Assembly: GCF_030247185.1 (NCBI RefSeq)
Contig: NC_080572.1
Span: 230,455,336 to 230,519,335 of the forward strand
DNA from: Malaya genurostris
Taxonomy: Eukaryota > Arthropoda > Insecta > Diptera > Culicidae
DNA: 64,000 nt
Reading direction: 5' to 3'
Made by a program: the position numbers and the translations under genes. The notes below the pieces were generated by a model. It saw nothing but the letters and a program-made list of their open reading frames with translations, made no database searches and was not told where the DNA came from. Shown here in pieces: positions 46,834-57,432 of this stretch (position 1 is the stretch's first letter; every line of letters starts with the position of its first letter).

Positions 46834-46854
46834 AAGATTAGTGGCGCTCTAAGC

Positions 46855-46977
46855 AGAGATGCCATTTATACAGATTTATCTGTATTATACAGATTTTTAC
46901 ATGCTCATACAGATTTAATACAGAGTACAGATTTTATACAGATTTTCTCAATTTAAAACAGATTTATACAGATCTAT
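46855..46977. repeat. ACAGATTT-rich repeat, fragment of the CAGAGATGCC MITE family
   Basis: It begins GCAGAGATGCCATTTATACA and repeats TACAGATTT/TATACAGA many times. The start matches the termini of the elements at 49340 and 51058. Its right end was removed or covered by P-like copy 3. Confidence 0.5.
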
Positions 46978-46985
46978 GAAATTAT

Positions 46986-47508
46986 CTGACAAGACCTGAC
47001 AACTGGCTTCTTATTCTTCCTTTCGAATCATTCTTCTCGTCATTTTCGCCCTGTGGAATAAATACCAACGTATCGGCTACAGTGTAGCCATATTTAAAGA
47101 TGTTTGAATAATTTTATGCTAAGAAAAAAATATTTTTTGGATTTAAATCTTTAGACTGTTTGGATGTTGATTTGAAATAAACATGAAAAATGTTTTGGTG
47201 GATGCATTTTTTTATTATATATTAATACTTACAAACAATTAATTGATGGCAAAATCGAAATATCTCATATTAAACTCAAAATCGATTCCATTGTTGACGT
47301 ATTACTGGATCGTTTGGAAACCGAAAAAAGTCAAGTTTGGATAGAAATGCTTAGTGCGACACCAGTGTGGAACACAACAGCTCATTCTTCTGGTAAAGCT
47401 AAACACACTTCCGAGTTTACACTAATTTAACAAATCTTTTATGGTTACACTTTAATTCACTAAAAAGGTTTGATGCTGATTTTAATTACACAGTGCTGCC
47501 ACTATAAA
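46986..47508. mobile_element. P-like element with THAP remains, copy 3 (truncated)
   Basis: Same orientation as copy 1. The left end TGACAAGACCTGACAACTGG is present. The body is alignable to copy 1 up to CTGCCACTATAAAC (about 47508), after which the sequences diverge. The right terminus is missing. The THAP remnant on the minus strand is at about 47290-47390. Confidence 0.65.
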
Positions 47509-48002
47509 CTATAAACAATTTTCATTTTTATTGGTATTTTTTATTAATCAACTTTAAATTTTTCAAATTGATTTTTTTTCAGTGTAAAGGTCGATAGGTA
47601 TTTTAGTAATATTTTGATTCGAAAATTTTACTTATTTTGTAAAAATCACTCATGCAGAACGTTTTTTTGTTTTATTTTTCGACTAGAGCCATTTGAAAAA
47701 AAATTGTCCCTTCTCAAAAGACAATTTTGGAAAAGCATTGTATGCAACGTGGCTTTTTGTGAGAAAGTCGACGTGTGCAGGGGAAGAATGCTGCCAACCA
47801 ACGTTGCCAGATATACAAATTTATCGGTTTTGATAGCGATTTTTGACCTCAATGCAGTATCACAGATAATTCACTATTCACAGTGGCGTATCAAGGGGAG
47901 GGGAGGGTCGGTTGCCAAATTTTCTTGGTACGCAACTGACTACTGATACTGATAACTACCGATTTTCGGCATTGGTTTGTTTAGGAACGTTTAGGGTTAG
48001 GT
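47509..48002. other. Intronic stretch without recognised features
   Basis: A plus-strand open frame at 47614-47946 has no family features. Confidence 0.45.
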
Positions 48003-48500
48003 TGTCCCGGGTTGGCGGTTCAATGCATAGGACGCTGGTCTTACAAGCCAGTTGTCGTATGTTCGTGCCCCGACCTGGAAGGATTCTTAGTGTCAGTAGG
48101 ATCCATAGTACTAGCCATGCAATGATTCTGTACACTAATACCGTTTTCGTTTTTGAACCTAGACGCGGGCTACTCTGACTCCGAGTAAAACGAACACGTT
48201 TTACGCGCCCTAAACAACAACTCATGAAAAAAAGATAAAATAAACAAACTCGGCTGGATGCGTGGTGCGACCCGAAAAAATTTTCAGAGCGAAACTACGC
48301 GATTGGAGTCCGCTCTAGAGCGACCTCAGGTTGCTAAAACAAACATATTAAACGTTGTTTGGGCGACTCTGGGTCAGCTTTCGGGCTGCTCTGATCAATA
48401 AACGAAAACGGTATAAGAATCGGCTGCGAAGTCTGTTGAAACAGAAAGGCCAAATTCCACAAAAGGAATGTAATGCCAGGACTTTGCTTCGCTTTGTTTA
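48003..48500 (+). mobile_element. Feilai-like tRNA-derived SINE split by a MITE
   Basis: The head (48003-48138) is tRNA-like: GGTTGGCGGTTCAATGCATA, an anticodon-arm-like CTGGTCTTACAAGCCAG hairpin, then box-B-like TGTTCGTGCCCC. It continues with GTCAGTAGGATCCATAGTAC. The tail (48414-48500) has CGAAGTCTGTTGAAACAG, CCAAATTCCACAAAAGGAA and TGTAATGCCAGGACTTTGC. Head and tail join smoothly if 48141-48411 is removed. The resemblance to Feilai is from memory. Confidence 0.7.
48141..48411. mobile_element. 271-bp MITE inserted in the SINE
   Basis: The ends CCGTTTTCGTTT and AAACGAAAACGG are perfect inverted repeats. TA flanks both sides (48139-48140 and 48412-48413). It has no coding capacity. A TA duplication suggests mobilisation by a Tc1/mariner-superfamily transposase (inference). 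Confidence 0.8.
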
Positions 48501-49338
48501 GGAACGACGAATTGTGGTTGTGGGACCTTTTTTTGTTCACTAAAATGAACCCCAAACTTCATTTTCTGATACAAATGTTGTTTTGATTCAAGTACAGATA
48601 AGATTTTTGAGTCTAATACCGATTTTTGGTCAAAAGTACCTGGCAACTCTGCTGCCATCTCCGAATACGATTTGTTGCGAAATTCGTTTAATATGCAATC
48701 AATTTTACTCACTAAAACCCTCAACGAGTGAACACGTTGTATCGGTGAAAATTTGAGTATTTCGCGAGAAAGAAAGGATTTTCATCCGTACTTCGGCGAC
48801 TCCACGTTGTCACGTAGCGAGGTTTTCACTTGTAGTCCAGTGAAAAGAAAGTCCAATGGACTATTAAGCGAAAATTAACTGGCAATGTAGCCTACACGGA
48901 AAATACAAACTACCTATTATTTGACTTGTTTTACTTGATTTTGAGTTCTTTTGTTTTTTTTCTTTCATTCACTGCTTCCATTGTTGTCTGAATACAAAAA
49001 GCAAAACCACCCAACAGCGAGAGTTTCGTTAAATAAGCTAAAATTAAGTGAACCTTATCAATCTGAAATTGAATCAATACGACTAAACTGTAGATTAAAT
49101 ATAACTGATCTTTAAGTACTTTTTTGCGCCTGCCTTTCGGAAACTACCTAGAGTCCTAAAATTAGGTTATTGAACGGAACCCCCGAATTGGCTGGAATGT
49201 ATTTAAAATTAGGGTGTTTTGCGGTTCCGTGTCAGTTGCTGTGCCTGATTATCTTTGCCAAGTATCTATAGTGGTTTTTAGGTGGACATAGAATGCGACG
49301 GAATCGTCGCAGGATAGCGAAATAATGAGCGTCAGAAC
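48501..49338. other. Intronic stretch without recognised features
   Basis: No gene or repeat ends were recognised. Confidence 0.45.
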
Positions 49339-49339
49339 C

Positions 49340-49576
49340 ACTGATGCCAGGTTTGCAGATTGGTATGAAAATTTGCAATTTCGTTTGTTAGCAGACTTTG
49401 CAATTAAGCCGACTTTTGTGCAGATTTTGGAAATTTTTATAAACAATCGTCCATTTTAATGACTTTTGCTATTACTGTAGGGTTTTCGTTTGGTTTTTTC
49501 GTCATACTTCTAAATATTGAGGTCGCATAGGACCATTTCTAATACGCAGGCGCCTAAAATTTCACCTGGCATCGCT
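49340..49576. mobile_element. MITE with TGATGCCAGGT inverted ends, copy 1
   Basis: CTGATGCCAGGTTTGCAGAT at the left and CACCTGGCATCGCTG at the right. The interior is rich in GCAGACTTT/GCAGATT words. Closely related to 51058-51272. Confidence 0.7.
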
Positions 49577-49639
49577 GCCAGAAAATTGGACAGTTGTTTT
49601 AACCCCTTCGCTGTCTGTCGTATTGGAATTAACTAGCAT

Positions 49640-50006
49640 TACACTCAGGCAAAAAATATATGGAATTTCATAATGATTTCGTATGGTTTTTAGCCACAAG
49701 AATATCGTAAGCGAATCATAAGGCCGCCTTATGAAATCACGAAAATTGGAATTCCAATAAAACGCCTTATGAAATTCATACGAACTTTTTAGGAATATTG
49801 TGCGAAATTTCTATAACAAACATAACTTCTCTCATATATTGTGGAGTTCATATGTTGTTCGTATGAAAACTATTATAGTGATAGATGAGATGTATGTTGC
49901 AGAGGTATATTGTTCATATTAATCTTATGAAATTATGATTTTGGTGATTTTTGATGCATCATAAGATTTGCCTTATGATTTTTACTACTCAATTTGCTTG
50001 AGTGTA
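49640..50006. mobile_element. MITE with TACACTCAnGCAAA ends
   Basis: Left TACACTCAGGCAAAAAA and right (inverted) TACACTCAAGCAAATTG. The interior is full of CTTATGAAAT/ATCATAAGG words in both orientations and TTCATAnGAAnTT words, giving strong internal folding. No target duplication was identified. Confidence 0.6.
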
Positions 50007-50257
50007 GAGCCAAAAGAAAAATTAATCGGCTGTTGGATTGAGGCCAATTGCATTTTCAACTGGTAAAATTCCTTAGCGACAATTGTTATTTCATTGTTCA
50101 TCGAAAGCATCAACAAATGTATATCTGTCAAAGACGACCAACTTTTTAGAGTAGACAAATAGCACAATCGAATAAAGCACAAGGTTTTGAAAACCAAGGC
50201 GTCGATTAATACAAAATATGAATGAAAAGGAAACATACTAAGCACAAAATAACCATT

Positions 50258-50840
50258 ATGTACGATTCAGACGATCCGTCTTCTTTTGTCACAGTCAATC
50301 TCCGTCACCGGCACCGTCAACATTAATTACATGCATTCTTATGGAGCTATTCACACGTAACGTCACCGTCACGGAACGTCTTGACGGACGGAGCGTGTGA
50401 ACGTTCCGGTAAAGAAAGTATTAAGGACTATTCACACATTTCAGTTCCGTGACGGTTCAGTGAAAGTGCCTTCAGTGCGCCGTCAGTGTTCTTTTCTTAT
50501 CGGAACCCTTCCGTTCCGTTTCCGTACTGTTTCCGATCCGGCACAGCCAATGCAATGACATACCGACTTCAGTGAAAATAATAAATATCGGTGACGACGA
50601 ATTTGAGTTTGCCGGACGGACGCTACACTGACGGCGAGCTGCACTGAAACGGCACAGTTCCGGATAGGTGTGAATGCGCGCATAGAAAACGAAAAAAATA
50701 ATGTCAGTATCCGTGCACGGTGTCGTGTCGGCACTGAACCGAACCGGATATGTGTGAATAGTCCTTTAAACTAATTTTGACGGAAGCTGACGTTCCGGTG
50801 GCGGTGACGGAAGGAGGCGGATCGTCTGAATCGTACATTA
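50258..50840. mobile_element. Outer element of a nested MITE pair
   Basis: The left end ATGTACGATTCAGACGATCC and the right end (inverted) match perfectly over this run. The similarity continues inward through CCGTCACCGnCACCG-type sequence for about 60 bp. The interior is interrupted by the element at 50421-50769. Confidence 0.75.
50421..50769. mobile_element. Inner MITE with AAGGACTATTCACACAT ends
   Basis: Left TTAAGGACTATTCACACAT and right ATGTGTGAATAGTCCTTTAA are inverted. The interior is unusually GC-rich for this region, with repeated TTCCGTnnCGG and CACGG words, and resembles the outer element's arms. TTAA-like flanks may be the target duplication. Confidence 0.7.
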
Positions 50841-51057
50841 TGTCAAATAAATAGCAAACGCTTAAAAAATCCGTGCAAGTTGTAGCCGTAATCTGCCACA
50901 TACGCATTATCAATATGAATTCATTACGACTGAAGTTTTCTTAATAATAAATAAAAAATTAGTCATTGTAACGGTCAATTTAAAAAATATTTTTTTTGTG
51001 GTTTGTTGTCTCGAAGGGGTTGAATCGATGCGAATGACAGTTTCGCTATCTTTGCGG

Positions 51058-51272
51058 CAGAGATGCCAGGTCTGCAGATTTGTCTGTAAATCTGCAGATT
51101 TAGGGTATAGTGCTGCAGACATTTTTTGTTGTGCAGACTTTTGAAATTCCCGCAGACTTTTACAGACTTTTGAAATTCTCGCAGACTTTTGTCTATATTT
51201 ACCGACTTTTGTAATTTCCACGACCTTTTTTTTTTGCTCGAAGATATTTGAAATTTTTACCTGGCATCTCTG
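51058..51272. mobile_element. MITE with CAGAGATGCCAGG inverted ends, copy 2
   Basis: CAGAGATGCCAGG (51058-51070) and CCTGGCATCTCTG (51260-51272) are perfect inverted repeats. The interior has a run of GCAGACTTTTGAAATT-type units. It is the best preserved of the three family members in the window. Confidence 0.8.
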
Positions 51273-51439
51273 TTTGGCGGCATTTTGTCGCTATCTTATC
51301 GCATCGCAATCTTTTCTTGCCGACAGTGAAAATCACTATATCACTCGTCTTTCTTTCATATCTGTTTGACGTTCGGTCGTTTTGTCTCGTTTTGTTTTGC
51401 TTAGTCGGCTGCTTCTGCTGTCACAAGTAGAATGATCAT

Positions 51440-51686
51440 AGTCCTACGATAAAAGGGCTTAACTGCAAATGAGAGCCTCTCTTTGGTTACTTTCTCTTTT
51501 GATTGTTCCTAAGCCATTACTGCAATTTCTCGAAAGTTTCCAATATATATCGAACGCTTGTGGTTTTACCTTGAAAGATCTGCGAAGAGTAAGGTGTCAA
51601 ATATAAATTCAGTGCAACAAAGCGCGAAAGAAAAAGTAAACGAAGAGAAAAAAACATTTGCAGTTAGGCCCTTTTGTCGTGGGACT
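51440..51686. mobile_element. MITE with AGTCCnACGA ends
   Basis: AGTCCTACGATAAAAGGGCT on the left and, inverted, AGTCCCACGACAAAAGGGCC on the right. The match continues through TAACTGCAAATG. The subterminal TTACTTTCTCTTTTG and AAAGTAAACGAAGAG words link it to the element at 12644-12898. Confidence 0.7.
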
Positions 51687-53744
51687 GTAGATGTAGCTGT
51701 AACTTACGGTGAGCTAATTAAAACTCGTTGCATTTTACTTGGAATCCAAAAAAAAAACTGCCACCGTTCAGTGATAAATCGGGCTACAAACAATATTATT
51801 TTTCATGAAGATACATCCGACGGCTATACGAAAAAAATAAATCATTTTTCTCAAAAAATGGCTGCTTTGCAAAGTTTCACACTGCACGATTCCAACTTAC
51901 GTAGAGCTTGCTGTCGATTGCTTAGTACTCGATTTTTACCAGTTAACTCACTGACAGTTTGATTGGTGTTCATCTTTCGAACTGGTTCTAACAAAGAACC
52001 TAACCTAACAAAAAGGGCACCGACTTCCGCCGGGAGGAGATTACTGTATGGTAAAAAAAAGCTGGCAAATGTTTATCTTGTTCTAAGCGGATTACAAAAG
52101 AAACATCAAAATGGGTGTGTGTTTTCTTGATTCCGTGTGTTGAGGTGTTGAATTGGAAAGTCGCAGCTGCGTGTGAAAACAAAAGGGACTTTTTACAGTT
52201 TTGTACAAAACAATATTTCCCAGCAACGCCTGTGCCCGTGTTGATGAGTGCATTCGCATTTCCGTCTGATTGTCTCTGACTGTCATACATACAACCTTGC
52301 ACGCACACAACCACGCGCACACACATACCATCGGACAGCGCATTATTTATGATTACTATGTACAGAATTGCAGAGCCAGAGTCGGGAGGCGCATTTGTGA
52401 GTGTGTTGGTGTCACGATGGGTGCTGCTTCGGTTATTACGGATTGCTTGGTAAACGCGTTTCGCGAGGGAGGATCTCATTAAAATATTTTCCTTCTCTGA
52501 TTCGGGGAGCCTTCCCAGCCTCATTCCACCGAATGGTATTTGCTGCAGCCACAGATGCTGATTTCGACAATTATTTATCGAGTTTCGCAGGCTAGTGGGC
52601 CGATTTGTGGAATGCGGTTGGAGGTGATCAAGTTCGAAACTTAATTTGATAGAATTAAAGGATAATAACAATGGCTTGATGAACGAGATCGGTTCTGGTG
52701 GTTTGTGGTGTGCCGTTGACGAAAGGATTTGCCGGACGGGCCGAACGGATTCGGACTGGGGAGGTGTAGGAAGGGGACAGTCGAGCAGCCGAAAAACGTA
52801 AACGATCGAATATCAGACGGATTATGACGCGCGCGTGCTCGGATCAAAGGAAATCCCGACTGGTTGGTCGGTCGGTCGGTCGGGTTTGATTGATGGCGGT
52901 CGGGAGGTTTTTGGTGACTCCGCTGATTGCCGGATTCTCTTCGGTGGAAATTTGCAGTATTTGGGAGGAAACAGACTCCCACCTTTCAATCGCAATCGAT
53001 TTGCGATTTTAATTGAACCAAACGGAACTGAAGGTAACAAAGAGAGGAAAGAAAAAAATGCGTGCGGCGCTTCTCGTCGGCGGTGATTTTGAAACAAACA
53101 ATTTGATTCAATCCGCGGTATTCAGATCAGGTCAACGAATCGAGTTAAATTAAAACCAAATTTGTAGAATTTTACATCGTAAATACGGATAAACAATAAG
53201 AAAACAAAAGCAACAGTGTTTTGTGGTATTTGTAGTTTGCGTGAGAAAAATGTAGGTTGTGTTCATTTCTTCTCGTCTCGTTTTTTTTGTTGAAACGTTT
53301 TCTTTTATGTTGTTAAACTGGGGTGGGGTAAAAAGCCTAAAAAATCGAGATACGTCATTTTTCCTAACCTAGAGGGGCAAGACGCTTAAATGAACGAATC
53401 ATTTCATTCTATCCGGGTTGGGTTTTTTTCGCGTTCGCCGGGCTACATTTGCTTTGATCTGCAGAGCGTTTGAGAAAGTATTCCGTGCTGAAAAAAAATA
53501 TGCTATGAGGTGACGTTATTTCCATGCACAAGTTCTGGGTTAAGTTTGGATCAGTACGATAACTTCATTCATATTCCTCAGAGTATATTAAATTCTTAGA
53601 TATTCGATCGTTACAATTTTCTGAAATGTGCTCAGTTAATAATATCTGAAATTCTTTTTTACATGCTTAGTAAAAATATATTAATTCTCAAGTTTGTGCT
53701 CAATTTATGTCCAATGCTAAAGAATGTCATAGTTTTTATGGTAT
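51687..53744. other. Intronic stretch with one long unexplained minus-strand frame
   Basis: No mobile element was recognised. The minus-strand frame 52671-52000 is open for 223 codons, long for this DNA, but shows no domain, no low-complexity signature and no splice context that I can name. It overlaps several other open frames, and the local base composition is less AT-rich, which lengthens chance frames. Confidence 0.4.
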
Positions 53745-53900
53745 TTTTTTATTACAGAGGTTTTAACCTTAAGGCCAGAAAATCTTTCTGACCCTATGTG
53801 CGGGGTTGGGAATCGAACCCAGATGGGCTGCGTGAAAGGGATCGACTTACACAACACTCTATACCCGTCCTCTTCATGGTTTCTTGAAGAAGTTTGCAGA
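53745..53900 (-). repeat. tRNA-derived SINE, minus strand
   Basis: On the minus strand a box B GGGTTCGATTCCCAACC (about 53804-53820) is followed by CCGCACATAGGGTCAGAAAG and a CTCTGTAATAAAAAAA tail ending near 53745. The 5' half is less clear. The strong box B and A-rich tail support a SINE, not a tRNA gene. Confidence 0.6.
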
Positions 53901-54203
53901 AAAATGCGGATGGGTTATGTCAGAGACACATCCGGACTGACCTAAACACAACAGAAAGGGGCTGTTGAGGTATTTTAGCGGTTTCTAAAATCAACCAATT
54001 GGAATCTGGATTGGTTGTTCAGAGCATGAGACCTGAATGATGAATCACCTGTGAGGCCTTTGAACTTAATGTTGCATACAAGGCAAGAAGGAGTTGATTT
54101 TAGAATTTTTCTATAATCACCTCTAATAAGTTTTTGCCTTTCTTTTTTATATCATTTATTTTACCCCGGCTTTACCCATTTTAGTCGTTCACCGGGGGGT
54201 TTT

Positions 54204-54848
54204 CGCCTTTCTCGTATAGAAATGCTATGCAATTGCTGTGACACCCGACTTTACAACCAGAGCCCGGAGGGTCGAGTGTCATATACCATTCGACTCAGTT
54301 CGTCGAGATCACAAAGCTCAGAATTTGAGCTAAATCGGGTATGGATAATCGGGGTGTCGTTCGCCCGTCAAAGTTTGAACATATTCGATCTTGAAAAATC
54401 ACCGCAGGGGGAAAGGGGGGATGGGTGATTAATGAAATTTCCGAAATAGAAAATTTTTTCCGATGTCAAAAGCCTTAGAACTGCAAGGAATGTCGAGATT
54501 TTTTTTTTAATTTCGATTCTGGGACTTAGATTTTTGAAATTGAATTTATGTTTGTTTGTCGAATGTCTTAAAATTACATGAATATTTTTTCGACATAACA
54601 CCAGATCTCCACGTTTCATGCAATTCTAAGACTTTTGGCATCAAACATTTTTTTCGATTTTGGAAATTTAAAAGTTCCAGAAAGTTGTGTTTTTTTATGC
54701 AATTCTAAGTCCCGTTTCATGCAATTCTAAGTCTTTTGGCATCATGCACCACCATGCAAACCTTAATTCAAATTGAAGCTCTCATTGTCTTAAAAGATAC
54801 TGTGCAATTTCATCCAGATCCGATTTCCGGTTCCGGAATTATAGGGCG
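54204..54848. repeat. GCCTTTCTC-type repeat, decayed copy
   Basis: Begins GCCTTTCTCGTATAGAAATG, then CCCGGAGGGTCGAGTGTCAT, ATACCATTCGACTCAGTTCG and later CGATTTCCGGTTCCGG. Inverted relative to the copy at 31308. The centre (54360-54760) contains a diverged insertion with ATGCAATTCTAAG repeated. Confidence 0.6.
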
Positions 54849-54889
54849 ATGAGTTTCAAGACTTTCAAACCATCATACAAAATAACGAT

Positions 54890-55110
54890 GCAAAAGCGGT
54901 ACCCATCGGTACGACCTGGTGCGGAAGGAAAACAAAAAAAAAGACACCACCGTTCTTTCGAACAAAGTACTCAGCGTGCTTTGTTTAATTTCGTACAGCG
55001 TGTGCGGGAGAACGAAAAGAGAACGAAAAATTACATCGTTTTCAAATCAATTTCTCCGATTAGCTACGGGTTCGAGTCCCATCTCTGCGATAAAATTTTT
55101 GCGGTTTTTG
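54890..55110 (+). repeat. Possible SINE fragment with box B
   Basis: GGGTTCGAGTCCCATCTCTG at 55068-55087 matches an RNA polymerase III box B. No convincing box A or defined ends were found. Low confidence. Confidence 0.3.
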
Positions 55111-55231
55111 CATTACATAGTTGCATTCGCATGTCATTTATGCACTCTGTTTTTCTTGTTAGATATTGATCAAATTTAAGACAAGCTCAAGACGGCTCTA
55201 CATCTCAACAAGACTAAAAATCCTGTTTTTA

Positions 55232-55870
55232 TTCACCTAGTGGTTTAATGACGCCTTTCTATGCAATTTCATATATAAATGTGAGGTATTCTTCATATTT
55301 TCATATATAAATGTGAGGTATTCTTCAAAATAATTTCTTTTAATTCTTGAAAAACATAAATAACTGTCCATAAACTAGTATAACCTACAGAGTGAATCAG
55401 TACTCAGAACGGTTAGGCCATCTTTGAGAAAACGAAGTGAGTTCCACAATTGTAGGTACTTACGAATCCGGAATTCGGGAATCAGTAAAGTCGAAGTCGG
55501 TTCGAGGAAATGGACTGGAATCCATTTTTGAGTCTATGGCTACAATCTTCGATTGTTATTGGCAAACCAGGAACCAAGAAAGCAGAAATTAATTTGTTTG
55601 AACGTCTAATGACAACGCTTACCGATTGGAACGATTTTGAGGTAGGTTTATAATTTATTTAACGTTTCTCACTTCGCCGTTTCTAGTGACGGTTATAAAT
55701 ATGTTAACAATCTTCACCATGTAACTCCGGAACCAGATTTCGGATCCGAATGAAATTCAGAAATTTAATATGGGACCTTTCATTTGTGGAAATTAGTTAA
55801 ACCGATCGCTGAGAAAGGTGAGTGAGATTCATTTTGGAATATTCTACTTCAAAATTCAGGATCTCTGTAT
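55232..55870. repeat. GCCTTTCT-type repeat, copy 3
   Basis: Begins CACCTAGTGGTTTAATGACG, then CCTTTCTATG. It contains the GACCTTTCATTTG module and a short tandem duplication of TTTCATATATAAATGTGAGG at about 55269-55322. Right end not found. Confidence 0.6.
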
Positions 55871-55885
55871 GGGACGAATCAGGGT

Positions 55886-56219
55886 CATTTCGCCGAAAGC
55901 CGTTTCGCCGAAAGTCATTTCGCCGGAAGGGTCATTTCGCCGATTACTGCAATTGTCCTATTATTATAATTGGAATTGATTTAAAATAAACACAAATGAA
56001 TGATAGTACGTTAACGCCCGTTTTGTTGACCTACAATTGTACTTCTTGAATAAATATTGATTCTTGTACATTTGAATAAAGATTGATTCATGAACTTTAG
56101 AGCGGAGTTCCCAAGGAAACTTCTTGACTACTAGCCACTAAGCATCAAAGCAATTGCATAGGTGTATCTATCAGACAAATGTATGTGGTATTTTCCGTTT
56201 ATTAAGTGAATGAAAATAT
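55886..56219. mobile_element. TTTCGCCGAAA-type MITE, copy 2 (right-truncated)
   Basis: The left terminal units (GGTCATTTCGCCGAAA, 55886-55945) and core match 35344-35787 in order. The core reaches ATGAAAATATC, where the GC-rich element at 56220 begins. The inverted right-end units are absent. Confidence 0.7.
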
Positions 56220-56466
56220 CTAATGCGGCTACGCCACATCGATTTGATTCGTGTGCTGTCCGACCTCGCTACCGCTCGTTCGGACTTAACTAAAGCAAGG
56301 AAACCTAGCTTTGAGTAGACCGGGCAATCGAGGCGATTACAGGTTTGTATGCAAGAGGCCGCCGCTTCCGCTGGCGGGTCGGCGGCCAACTCAGCCGGCG
56401 TCGCCTCGGCGGCTTTATGCCACCGAGCCATCATAGCTTCGGTTATGTGGCAGCGCCACATAAGTT
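56220..56466. mobile_element. GC-rich 247-bp element with imperfect inverted ends
   Basis: TAATGCGGCTACGCCACAT on the left and, inverted, TTATGTGGCGCTGCCACAT on the right match at about 14 of 19 positions. The body is strikingly GC-rich (GCCGCCGCTTCCGC, GCGGGTCGGCGGCC) compared with its surroundings. It sits exactly at the broken edge of the MITE at 55886. No coding family was recognised. Confidence 0.5.
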
Positions 56467-56501
56467 ATACAGGAGGCATAATAGCACAACAAATAATATT
56501 A

Positions 56502-57430
56502 AGGAGTGTATCGAAAAGTAGTTAACAACATTGATTATTGAATAAAAAAGCAAAAAAAAACTATTTTGACATCAGTTTTCGATGTATTGTAGAAAAATTA
56601 CATTTTTATGCATTTCACTGATTATATTGAAAAAAATCCTAGTTTCTGTGAATCGCTCCTACTTTGGACTTGACATTCTTCATTAAATTCTGCACAGTTA
56701 CTTTTGTGACTTTCCTGGTGGCAGCTGTCCAGTTTTTTTTAACTCCTGCATGTTTTGGGACACTGTACCTTCCATCCGAAAGTGCCGCTTGACAATTGTC
56801 CAATACCTTTCAATTGACCAAAGATCCGGGCAGTTCGGTGGGTTGATGTCCTTTTCCACGAATTGTACATTATTTTTTGACAACAACTGTAGAACGGAGT
56901 TGACGTAGTGGGCTGAAGCCAAATCCGGCCAGAAGAGAGGAGGAGCCTTATGCTGTCTGTACAGTGGCAGCATTCTCTTATTCAAACATTCTTCCTCGTA
57001 CACGTTAATTGTGCCCTTCGTGAAGAAAATCGACGACCGCAAATCACAGGTACAAAATGCTTGCCAGAACAACACCTTCTGCCCAAACTTTTCCATCGCC
57101 ACCGTGGTGTCAGCGTCGTCCAGGTCCTGGTACACCGATTTCGTATGATATTGCGATCCGGGCAGCGCTCGAGAGTCTTCCTTGGCGTAGGTTTCGTCGT
57201 CGATCAGGATGCATCCGTCTTTATTGTGTAGAATCCGGTTATACCTTCTGTTTCTTGTACGTTTTCAGGGAGTTCCGAACTTTGATCCGTTGAATCATCC
57301 CGATGCTGTTGTTGAACTGCTTGGCTAAATCCCGCGTCGACGCCGATGGGTCTTTCCTGATGTACTCAACCACTTTTAAGTCCCTTTTATTCAATAATCA
57401 ATGTTGCTAACTACTTTTCCATACACTCCT
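56502..57430 (-). mobile_element. ITmDD37E-type mariner relative, internally deleted
   Basis: The element is 929 bp. The left end AGGAGTGTATCGAAAAGTAG and its continuation to GATTATTGAATAAAA match the right end inverted over about 46 bp with two mismatches. TA flanks both sides (56500-56501 and 57431-57432). The transposase on the minus strand has exactly 37 residues between the second catalytic Asp and the Glu. This is the DD37E class described from mosquitoes. Confidence 0.88.
56640..57400 (-). pseudogene. DD37E transposase, broken
   Basis: N-terminal HTH: FNKRDLKVVEYIRKDPSAST, DLAKQFNNS, then KTYKKQKV before a stop (about 57235). The linker to the catalytic domain is mostly missing. RRYNRILHNKDG then leads to ILIDDETY (first catalytic Asp), KSVYQDLDD, KFGQKVLFWQAFCTCDLRSS and PLFWPDLASAHY (second Asp). 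DINPPNCPDLWSIERYW carries the Glu 37 residues later. The frame from 57135 to 56698 is open for 145 codons, so the catalytic part decayed little. All three catalytic residues are present. The stop and the lost linker make the copy non-functional. Confidence 0.85.
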
Positions 57431-57432
57431 TA

